Shown here: in pieces, positions 15,139 to 20,704 of the stretch
How positions within the stretch are numbered: position 1 is the first letter of the stretch
Layout of the letters: each line of letters starts with the position of its first letter
Source of the DNA: Candidatus Aminicenantes bacterium UBA4085
GTDB lineage: Bacteria; Acidobacteriota; Aminicenantia; Aminicenantales; UBA4085
Direction: 5' to 3'
Assembly: GCA_002383325.1 (NCBI GenBank)
Contig: DFYJ01000113.1
Span: 1 to 20,704 of the forward strand
Length of the DNA: 20,704 bases
Made by a program: the position numbers and the translations under genes
Notes under the pieces: generated by a model
Told to the model about the DNA's origin: nothing
Database searches by the model: none
The model's input: only the letters and a program-made list of their open reading frames with translations

Positions 15139-17076
15139 TCAGTTCCCGCCGCCCTTCTCGTAGCGGGCCAGGACATCCTGACTGGCCTGCAGGAAGGTCT
15201 GGTACTGGATCCGGACGTCCTTCTCGGCCCGCAGCTTGGTCAGATAGGCCTGCAGGAACTTGTTCTTCTTCTGCTCCAGGACGCCGGACATCTGGGCCGC
15301 CTTGTCCTTCTCGAAATCCTCGCGGACGGCCGTGGTCCGCTCCATAACCCGCATCACGGCGTAGCCGGTCCCGAAGCCGATCGGCTCGCTGGTGGCGCGG
15401 ATCGGCAGCTCGAAGGCCAGCTTGTCCACCTCGGCGCTCTCGCCGATGATGCTCAGGTACTGCTCTCTCTTGTGCTCGGCCACCGTCTTGAGCTCGATCT
15501 TGTTGGCCGCGGCGATGTCCTCCCAGTTGCGGTCGTTCAGCATGGCCCTGACTTCCTTCATCTTGGCCAGGGCCAAATCCTTCTTGCGGGAGTCGGCCAA
15601 GTCGTTGGCGACCTGGGCCCGGACCTCCTCGAACGTGGCCGGCCGCGGGGCCTCGATCTTGCCCAGCTGGGCTAGAACGACGCCGCCGTAGGTCGAGAGG
15701 GGTGTTGTGATCTCCTTGTCCTTGAGCCCGAACAGGGCGGCGCCGACCGATCCGGCCGGGTCGACCTCGGCCAAGGCTTCGCCGCTCTTGAGCAGGCCGG
15801 TCGGCAGGACCTTGAGATTGGCCTCCTTGGCCGCCGCCTCCAGGCTCTTGGCCCGGCGGGCGGACTTCTCAAGCTTGGCCATGCGCTGGGCGGCCGTCTC
15901 CCGGGCCTTCTGGTCCTTGAGGATAGTCTGAATGCGCGGCTTGGCCGCCTCCAGGGTCGTGGTGGACGGCGCGTCCTTCTGGGTCACCTTGAGGATGGAC
16001 CAGCCGTCCTCCAGCTCGACCGGCTCGGATGTCTCGTCCAGATCGAGCTTGCCCACCGACTCGATCTCCTTGGCGGCCAGGGTCCGCCAGTCGTAGAGGC
16101 CCCAATCGCCTCCCTCGGCGGCCTTGGCGTCCTTGGAGAACCGCTTGGCCAGCTCGGCGAAGTCGCCGCCGCCCCGCAGCTGCTCGCGGACATTCTTGGC
16201 CTCGGCCGCGGCCAGGGCCTTGTCCTTGCCTTCCAGGGGGATGAAGATGCGGCTCAGCTTGACCTGCTCCGGCGTCTCGAACTGGGCCTTGTTGTCCGCG
16301 TAGTACTTGGCGATCTCGGCCTCGGTCAGCTCGACTTCGGCCTTGAGGTCCTCGTTCTTCAGGAAGATGTAGCTGCCTTCGCGCCGCTCGGGCAGCTTAT
16401 AGTCGTCCCGGCGGGCTTCGAAGTGGGCCTTGATCTCGGCTTCGCTCGGCTCGGCCGGCAGGGTCATGGTGGAGGACTCGAGGGCCAGGTATTCGATCTT
16501 GGCCGTGTCCGTATTCAGGCGGTAGGCGTCCCAGACTTCGTCCGGGGTGACCGCGATGCCCGAGGTCAGGGCCGCGACCACCTTGCTCATGACGATCTCC
16601 TGCCGCATGCTGGCCTCGAACTCGGACAGGGGGATGCGGTTGTAGGACAGGACCTTCTTGTACTCGTCGTAGCCGACGAACTTGCCGTCGCGCTGCAGGC
16701 CGGGCAGGGCCACGATGCGGTCGCGGACCTCGGCCTTGGAGGCCCGGATGCCCATGCTCTTGGCCGCGTCCAGGATGAGCCGCTGCTCGATGATCTGCTC
16801 CAGGACCTGCTGGGGAAGATTGAGCTGCTCGATGGTCGCGCGGTCGATCTCCTTCATGTCCCGCCGCAGGGCTTCGACGCGGTTGCGCAGGCCGTTGACG
16901 AAGTCGTCGGTCGGGATCTTCCGGCGGCCGATCGAGGCGATGTTGGCACCCTTCTCGCCTTCGCCCAGGCGGCCCGAGCCGCCCCAGATGACGAAGATGG
17001 AGACGATGAAGGCGGCCACGATGAACCAGAGGACGATCTTGAGCGACTTCATGTTCTGGCGCATGGTCTTGAGCAT
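15139..17076 (-). CDS. PpiD/SurA-type membrane-anchored peptidyl-prolyl isomerase
   Basis: A 645-residue periplasmic folding factor anchored by one N-terminal helix (about 12-31, LKIVLWFIVAAFIVSIFVIW), matching the layout of E. coli PpiD (623 residues). Residues about 45-200 form a SurA_N-like helical chaperone domain (VLEQIIEQRLILDAAKSMGI). A parvulin domain follows at about 245-370, with AKRFSKDAKAAEGGDWGLYD and VELEDGWSILKV as its marks. The C-terminal half is helical and may hold a second, degenerate parvulin-like domain (PIGFGTGYAVMRVMERTTA). There is no cleavable signal sequence, because the helix is retained. GAGAGG lies at proper distance from the ATG. The gene follows the HIT gene by 24 nt. 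It probably helps outer-membrane proteins fold. Whether the parvulin domain is active cannot be told by eye. Confidence 0.9.
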   Translation of the reverse strand: MLKTMRQNMKSLKIVLWFIVAAFIVSIFVIWGGSGRLGEGEKGANIASIGRRKIPTDDFVNGLRNRVEALRRDMKEIDRATIEQLNLPQQVLEQIIEQRLILDAAKSMGIRASKAEVRDRIVALPGLQRDGKFVGYDEYKKVLSYNRIPLSEFEASMRQEIVMSKVVAALTSGIAVTPDEVWDAYRLNTDTAKIEYLALESSTMTLPAEPSEAEIKAHFEARRDDYKLPERREGSYIFLKNEDLKAEVELTEAEIAKYYADNKAQFETPEQVKLSRIFIPLEGKDKALAAAEAKNVREQLRGGGDFAELAKRFSKDAKAAEGGDWGLYDWRTLAAKEIESVGKLDLDETSEPVELEDGWSILKVTQKDAPSTTTLEAAKPRIQTILKDQKARETAAQRMAKLEKSARRAKSLEAAAKEANLKVLPTGLLKSGEALAEVDPAGSVGAALFGLKDKEITTPLSTYGGVVLAQLGKIEAPRPATFEEVRAQVANDLADSRKKDLALAKMKEVRAMLNDRNWEDIAAANKIELKTVAEHKREQYLSIIGESAEVDKLAFELPIRATSEPIGFGTGYAVMRVMERTTAVREDFEKDKAAQMSGVLEQKKNKFLQAYLTKLRAEKDVRIQYQTFLQASQDVLARYEKGGGN

Positions 17077-17100
17077 GGTGAACCTCTCGGGGATGGTTTG

Positions 17101-17604
17101 TCAGCGTTGGGCCGCCCGCGGGCGGGCGGCGAAGAGCGGGCGCAGCCGGGCGAAGGTGGCGTCGAGATCCTCGATCATGACCTTGGCCCCGCCGATGACG
17201 GGCATGAAATTGGAGTCCCCCGTCCAGCGGGGGACGACGTGGAGGTGGAAGTGGTCGGCCACCCCGGCCCCCGCGCTGCGGCCCAGGTTCATGCCGATGT
17301 TGAGCCCGTGCGGGGCGTAGGCCGTCCGCAGCGCCTTCAAGCTCCGCTGCAGCAGGGCCGTCATCTCGTTCAGGAGAGCCGCCGGCGCATCCTCGGGTGA
17401 GGCCAGGTGGCGGAGCGGGGCGATCATCAAGTGCCCGGTCTGGTAGGGGTATTTGTTGAGCAGGACGAAGGCCTGTCGCCCCCGGAGCAGGACGTGGGCC
17501 GAGGCCCCGGCGCGGGCCTTGCCGGCGCGGCACAGCACGCAGCCGCGGCTCTTGCCGGCCGACCGCACGTAAGCCTCCCTCCAGGGCGCGGTGATATACC
17601 TCAT
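17101..17604 (-). CDS. HIT-family nucleotide hydrolase or phosphorylase
   Basis: A 167-residue histidine-triad protein. The triad HFHLHVV (H118, H120, H122) is followed by PRWTGDSNFMPV, typical of the Ap4A-phosphorylase-like branch that is common in bacteria. An N-terminal CVLC pair (C22, C25) resembles the zinc site of HIT proteins. YQTGHLMIAPLRH (54-66) is the usual conserved strand before the triad. Substrates in the family are AMP-linked compounds such as Ap4A or adenylated by-products; the specific one here is unknown. The start overlaps the stop of the IHF-like gene as ATGA (17601-17604). The protein is cytoplasmic and carries an Arg/Ala-rich tail of unknown use. Confidence 0.92.
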   Translation of the reverse strand: MRYITAPWREAYVRSAGKSRGCVLCRAGKARAGASAHVLLRGRQAFVLLNKYPYQTGHLMIAPLRHLASPEDAPAALLNEMTALLQRSLKALRTAYAPHGLNIGMNLGRSAGAGVADHFHLHVVPRWTGDSNFMPVIGGAKVMIEDLDATFARLRPLFAARPRAAQR

Positions 17605-17879
17605 TCCTTGTTGATCAGCTCCTTGAGGAGCTTGCTGGGCTTGAAGTACAGGACCTTCTTGGGAGGCACCTTGACCGGGTCGCCGGTGCGGGGGTTGCGG
17701 CCGGAGCGGGGGGGGCGCTGGCGGAAGCGGAAGCTGCCGAAGCCGCGAACCTCGATCTCCTCGCCCTTCAGGATGGCCTCCTTGATGGTGTCGAAGAAGA
17801 GGTTGACGCCGGTCTCGGCCTCCTGCTTGGGGATGTTGAGCTCTTTGCTGATCCGGTTGATCAGGTCGGCTTTAATCAT
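17601..17879 (-). CDS. ihfB: IHF-beta/HU-family DNA-bending protein
   Basis: A 92-residue nucleoid protein that binds and bends DNA as a dimer. It has the typical N-terminal helices (MIKADLINRISKELNIPKQE), the GFGSF turn (RGFGSFRFRQRP) and the DNA-inserting arm RSGRNPRTGDPVKVPPKKVL, with the conserved RNPRTG and tip proline, then HFKPGK-like YFKPSK. RNPRTGDPV is shared by IHF and HU, so the beta-type name comes partly from position: it directly follows rpsA, the same order as rpsA-ihfB in E. coli. The start ATG at 17879 overlaps the rpsA stop by 8 nt (ATGATTAA). An upstream ATG at 17909 lies inside rpsA and would add an Arg-rich, non-family extension. Whether it pairs with another IHF subunit or works as a homodimer is not visible. 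Confidence 0.88.
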   Translation of the reverse strand: MIKADLINRISKELNIPKQEAETGVNLFFDTIKEAILKGEEIEVRGFGSFRFRQRPPRSGRNPRTGDPVKVPPKKVLYFKPSKLLKELINKE

Positions 17880-19800
17880 CAGCCTTCTCCTCGGTGGCTT
17901 CCGCCGCACCGGACTTCGTCGGTGCGGGAACGACCGGCTTGTCGTCTTCCGCCGGCGCGCTCTCTTCGGCCTTCTCCTCCGCCTTTTCCTCCACCTTCTC
18001 CACCGGCTCCGCGGCGGCCGCAGGAGCGGGTGCGGCTTCGGCCTCGGGGGCCGCCGTCTCGGGCGCCGGAGCTTCCTCCTTGACCGTGGCCTTCTCCGCC
18101 TTGTTCTTGTTCAGCTGCTCGCGGATCAGGTCGCCGAAGGTCAGGCCGGTGCCCTGGCTGTCCTGGTATTTCTGGTACTCCTGCTTCTGGAGGTCCGCCA
18201 GAGCCTGGCGGAAGCTGAGGCTGATCTTGTGGTCCTTGCTGTTGAGCTTGATGAGCTTGGCCGGCTTCTCCTCGCCGGCTTTGACAACCTCGGAGGGATT
18301 CTCAACCTTGTGCTCGTCGATCTCGGAGTTGAAGACGACGCCCTCGATGCCGGGCAGGATCTCGACGAAGACGCCGAAGTCGGCCAGGCGCACGATCTTG
18401 ACGTTGACGATGTCGCCGACCTTCTGGCGGGCGAAGAAATCCTCCCAGATGTCGCCTTCCAGCTGCTTGAGGCCCAGGGAGACCTTCTGCCGCTCGACGT
18501 CCACACCCAGCACGACCGCGTCCGTCTCCTGCCCGACCTTGAGCTTGGCCGAGGGGTGCTTGATCTTCTCCCAGGAGATGTCGGAGACGTGGATGAGGCC
18601 CTCGATGCCGGGCTCGACCTCGAGGAAGGCGCCGAAGTCGGTGATGCTGGTGATCTTGCCGTGGACCCGGGTGCCGGGGTTGTGGCGCTCCTTGAAGCCC
18701 TCCAGGGGGTGGGGCAGGGCCTGCTTGAGGCCCAGGCTGATCCGCTTGGACGTCGGGTTGACCTCCAGGATGCTGACCGTGACCATGTCGCCCAGCTTGA
18801 GCAGCTTCTTGGGGTGGATCATCTTGCGCGACCAGGTCAGGTCGGAGATGTGGACCAGGCCCTCGACTCCCTTCTCCAGCTCGACGAAAGCGCCGAAGTC
18901 GGTCAGCGAGGTGACCTTGCCGGTGATCTTGTCGCCGGCCTTGAACTTCTCGGCGATGTTGGTCCAGGGGTCGGGCGTCAGCTGCTTGAGGCCGAGGCTG
19001 ATCTTTTCGTCCTTCTCGTTGAAGTCCAGGACCACGACCTCGATGTCCTGGCCGGCCTGGAGGACCTCCTGGGGATGGTTGATCTTGCCCCAGGCGACGT
19101 CCGAGACGTGCAGCAGGCCCTCCACTCCGCCGATGTCGACGAAGGCGCCGAAGGAGGTCAGCGAGCGGATGTGGCCGGGCAGCTTCTGGCCCTTTTCGAT
19201 GGAGCCGAAGACTTTGCGCTTCTTGATCTCGCGCTCGTCGGCCAGGACCATCTTGCGGGAGACGACCGCGTTCTCGGTCTTGCGCTCGAAGCGGATGACC
19301 TTGAACTTGCAGGTCAGCCCGATGAGGCTCTCGGGATCGCGGACCGGACGGATGTCGGCATGCGATTCGGGCATGAAGGCCGGGATGCCGACGTTGACCT
19401 GGTAGCCGTTCCTGGCCCGGTCGACGATCTTGCCGGTGACGAAGCCGCCATGCTGGGCGGCCTTCTCCAGGGCGTCCAGGGCCTTCTCGGCGTCGGCCTT
19501 CTTCTTGGAAAGGACGAAATACCCTTCCTTGCGGTCGTTGCGCTCCAGGACCGCCTCCACTTCCTGTCCGAGAACGGGGACGGCGGAATCGGTGCCCTCG
19601 GTGAAGTCGGCGATGGGGATCATGCCCTCGGACTTCATGCCGATATCAACCAGGACGTGCTCGGGGGTAACCTTGAGCACGCGTCCCTTGACGATCTTGC
19701 CGGGCGCGGCTTCCTGCTGGCTGAACTGGTACTTGTCCAGCAGATGCTCGTAGTCCTCCATGGACATCTTCTCGTCTTTCGGCTTGTTCTGTTCAGTCAT
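17872..19800 (-). CDS. rpsA: 30S ribosomal protein S1
   Basis: A 642-residue S1 protein with six S1 (OB-fold) domains, at about 33-100, 118-184, 204-272, 289-358, 376-445 and 461-530. Domains 3-5 carry the best match to the RNA-binding pattern (SFGAFVDIGGVEGLLHVSD; DFGAFVELEKGVEGLVHISD; DFGAFLEVEPGIEGLIHVSD). Domain 6 is weaker (NSEIDEHK replaces HVSD). The last 75 residues are a low-complexity Glu/Ala/Pro/Lys tail with no domain, probably disordered. S1 binds mRNA and aids initiation, especially on weak or absent Shine-Dalgarno leaders. AGGAGG sits 10 nt before the ATG, and a leader of about 170 nt is predicted. It is the first gene of the operon that continues with ihfB-like, HIT, ppiD-like and aminopeptidase genes. 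Confidence 0.97.
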   Translation of the reverse strand: MTEQNKPKDEKMSMEDYEHLLDKYQFSQQEAAPGKIVKGRVLKVTPEHVLVDIGMKSEGMIPIADFTEGTDSAVPVLGQEVEAVLERNDRKEGYFVLSKKKADAEKALDALEKAAQHGGFVTGKIVDRARNGYQVNVGIPAFMPESHADIRPVRDPESLIGLTCKFKVIRFERKTENAVVSRKMVLADEREIKKRKVFGSIEKGQKLPGHIRSLTSFGAFVDIGGVEGLLHVSDVAWGKINHPQEVLQAGQDIEVVVLDFNEKDEKISLGLKQLTPDPWTNIAEKFKAGDKITGKVTSLTDFGAFVELEKGVEGLVHISDLTWSRKMIHPKKLLKLGDMVTVSILEVNPTSKRISLGLKQALPHPLEGFKERHNPGTRVHGKITSITDFGAFLEVEPGIEGLIHVSDISWEKIKHPSAKLKVGQETDAVVLGVDVERQKVSLGLKQLEGDIWEDFFARQKVGDIVNVKIVRLADFGVFVEILPGIEGVVFNSEIDEHKVENPSEVVKAGEEKPAKLIKLNSKDHKISLSFRQALADLQKQEYQKYQDSQGTGLTFGDLIREQLNKNKAEKATVKEEAPAPETAAPEAEAAPAPAAAAEPVEKVEEKAEEKAEESAPAEDDKPVVPAPTKSGAAEATEEKADD

Positions 19801-20030
19801 GGGCCTGGATCCTCCTGGCTGATGGGATTCCCGTCCGGTTCGGGGGCGCGCTCGGCCCGGCCGATGAGGCGGCGCGGGAGCGGTCTATGAGGCATGCTCC
19901 GGAGAGCGGGGCGGGCGAATAAAGTTCCCTTGAAAGGGCCTTGATGGTAGTCATGATGGGACGAAAACGATGGCCAAGTCTATATGAACGACCGCCCTTT
20001 GTCAATGCTAACTAGCGATGAAAAATGAAC
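19801..20030. other. 230-bp spacer between rpsA and the deacylase gene
   Basis: The right part is AT-richer and holds the rpsA promoter; the left part is the rpsA leader with AGGAGG near the ATG. An open frame of 53 codons (19954-19793, minus strand) starts 16 nt into the predicted transcript, lacks a Shine-Dalgarno and overlaps the rpsA start by 8 nt. I do not call it a gene. No terminator for the upstream deacylase gene is evident. Confidence 0.5.
19977..20005 (-). promoter_or_regulatory. Promoter of the rpsA operon
   Basis: On the minus strand, TTGACA (20005-20000) is a perfect -35, followed by a 17-bp spacer and TAGACT (19982-19977). The predicted start near 19970 leaves a leader of about 170 nt to the rpsA ATG. 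This leader contains a short inverted repeat, CCCTT/AAGGG. It is a candidate for S1 autoregulation, as known for E. coli rpsA, but nothing more specific is visible. Confidence 0.55.
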
Positions 20031-20704
20031 TTACGGGCGGCGCCCGGAAGGCGGCGCGAGGCAGGCCCCGGCCCCGCGGGCCCGGATCCCCTCCGGGTCC
20101 GGATAGCCGCCGATCATGATCGTGCTCTCCGGCTCCAGGTCGGCCCAGGCCGCCAGCAGGGCCGAGATCCCGGCCAGGTGGCGGGCGACCCGGTCCTTGA
20201 GGGGGATGCCTTCCGGTCCGAAGGGGACGTACAGCCGTCCCAGCTTGGCGGCGCGGACATAGAACGGGTCCCGGCCCTCCACGACCAGCGCGGCGGAGGG
20301 GCGGCCCTTCAGCCGGCCGTGCGAGGCGTTGGGGGTCTCGATCAGCACGGCCTTGATCCCGGCCGCGTCGCCCCACTCGCGGTGGGACAGGCCTCGCAGG
20401 TTGGGCGGGGAGGCCTCCAGGCGGTATTCCAGTCCCTGATCCTGCAGGCTCATCTGGGCCAGGGCGGCCAGGTCGGCCGCGGTCTCGTGGAAGACCAGGG
20501 CGTTGATGACCGGGTATTCCGGGGCCGACTCGTGGAGGTCGATGCCCAAGCCGATCTGCTCCTTGCGGATGAGCTCCATGATCGCGAAGGCGGCTCGTTC
20601 GGTTAAGTTACCGTCGGCCTTGCCGGGGTAGGCCCGGTTGAGGTTGCGGGCTTCGACGCCGGCCAGCGCCTGGCCGCCCGGGTTGACGTAGACCGTCGGG
20701 TCGG
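20031..20704 (-). CDS. M14/AstE-like zinc deacylase or carboxypeptidase, 5' end missing
   Basis: The visible 223 residues are the C-terminal part of a zinc hydrolase of the succinylglutamate desuccinylase/aspartoacylase branch of the M14 fold. The start and the first zinc ligands (the H-x-x-E pair) lie beyond the right edge. Visible marks are NLNRAYPG (about 20-27) and LTERAA (about 33-38), then GIDLHES with the third zinc ligand H57, and KAVLIETPNASHG with the catalytic-type glutamate. Family members remove acyl groups from amino acids or trim peptides. The substrate is unknown. The segment ends in a Gly/Arg/Pro-rich tail. It lies upstream of the rpsA promoter in the same direction, so read-through is possible, but rpsA has its own strong promoter. 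A cell-wall peptide role is an alternative. Confidence 0.82.
   Translation of the reverse strand, partial: DPTVYVNPGGQALAGVEARNLNRAYPGKADGNLTERAAFAIMELIRKEQIGLGIDLHESAPEYPVINALVFHETAADLAALAQMSLQDQGLEYRLEASPPNLRGLSHREWGDAAGIKAVLIETPNASHGRLKGRPSAALVVEGRDPFYVRAAKLGRLYVPFGPEGIPLKDRVARHLAGISALLAAWADLEPESTIMIGGYPDPEGIRARGAGACLAPPSGRRP

Noticed and set aside
17894..19405. 503-codon plus-strand frame, Ser/Thr-rich, over rpsA
   Set aside because: It is a second antisense shadow of rpsA, with no start signal and no recognisable domain.
17407..19890. 827-codon open frame antisense to rpsA, ihfB-like and HIT genes
   Set aside because: It crosses three well-recognised minus-strand genes and consists of Leu/Asp/Val-rich repeats caused by antisense S1 domains.

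Overview
The window is very GC-rich and gene-dense, and it comes from a Gram-negative bacterium. An LpxR-type lipid A deacylase with an outer-membrane barrel signature, a PpiD/SurA-type periplasmic chaperone and a lipoprotein-like glycan enzyme all imply an outer membrane and LPS. The gene mix resembles Acidobacteriota or Candidatus Aminicenantes, but no marker here fixes the phylum, so that placement is only a low-confidence guess. No RNA genes, CRISPR arrays or intact insertion sequences were seen. The only mobile-like feature is a short AT-richer inverted-repeat element.

Layout. (1) 2-2382, plus strand: the 3' end of rnhB overlaps a 700-aa TPR protein. (2) 2372-3375, minus strand: an ECF sigma factor and a small membrane protein, probably its anti-sigma factor, overlap by ATGA and converge on the TPR gene. 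(3) 3486-7247, plus strand: a HerA-like ATPase (YjgR/DUF853), a stand-alone sigma-54 activator, a small CxxC coiled-coil protein and a PlsC-like acyltransferase. (4) 7291-12881, a carbohydrate-type locus: a DUF4838/malectin lipoprotein (plus) converges on a minus-strand pair of a URO-D-family protein and a sugar-porter MFS gene joined by a GTGA overlap. (5) 12985-13992: lpxR-like gene, followed by a 192-bp element with 25-bp terminal inverted repeats. (6) 20704-14186, minus strand: a partial M14/AstE-like deacylase, then a tight operon rpsA, ihfB-like, HIT, PpiD-like and M29-type aminopeptidase.

Regulation. Good sigma-70-like promoters can be read before several genes. Three of them (sigma factor, CxxC protein, lpxR) place the predicted transcription start 0-4 bases from the start codon, which suggests leaderless or near-leaderless mRNAs. 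By contrast, rpsA has a predicted leader of about 170 nt. The divergent region 3376-3485 carries a palindrome inside or against each of its two promoters.

Function. Region 6 joins translation (S1), nucleoid structure (IHF), nucleotide hydrolysis (HIT), envelope protein folding (PpiD) and peptide turnover (M29). Region 4 may handle uptake and processing of a uronic-acid-type glycan. No unmistakably new multi-gene system is visible. The most unusual items are the 192-bp element, the glycan/URO-D locus, the motif-altered acyltransferase and the near-leaderless promoter layout.
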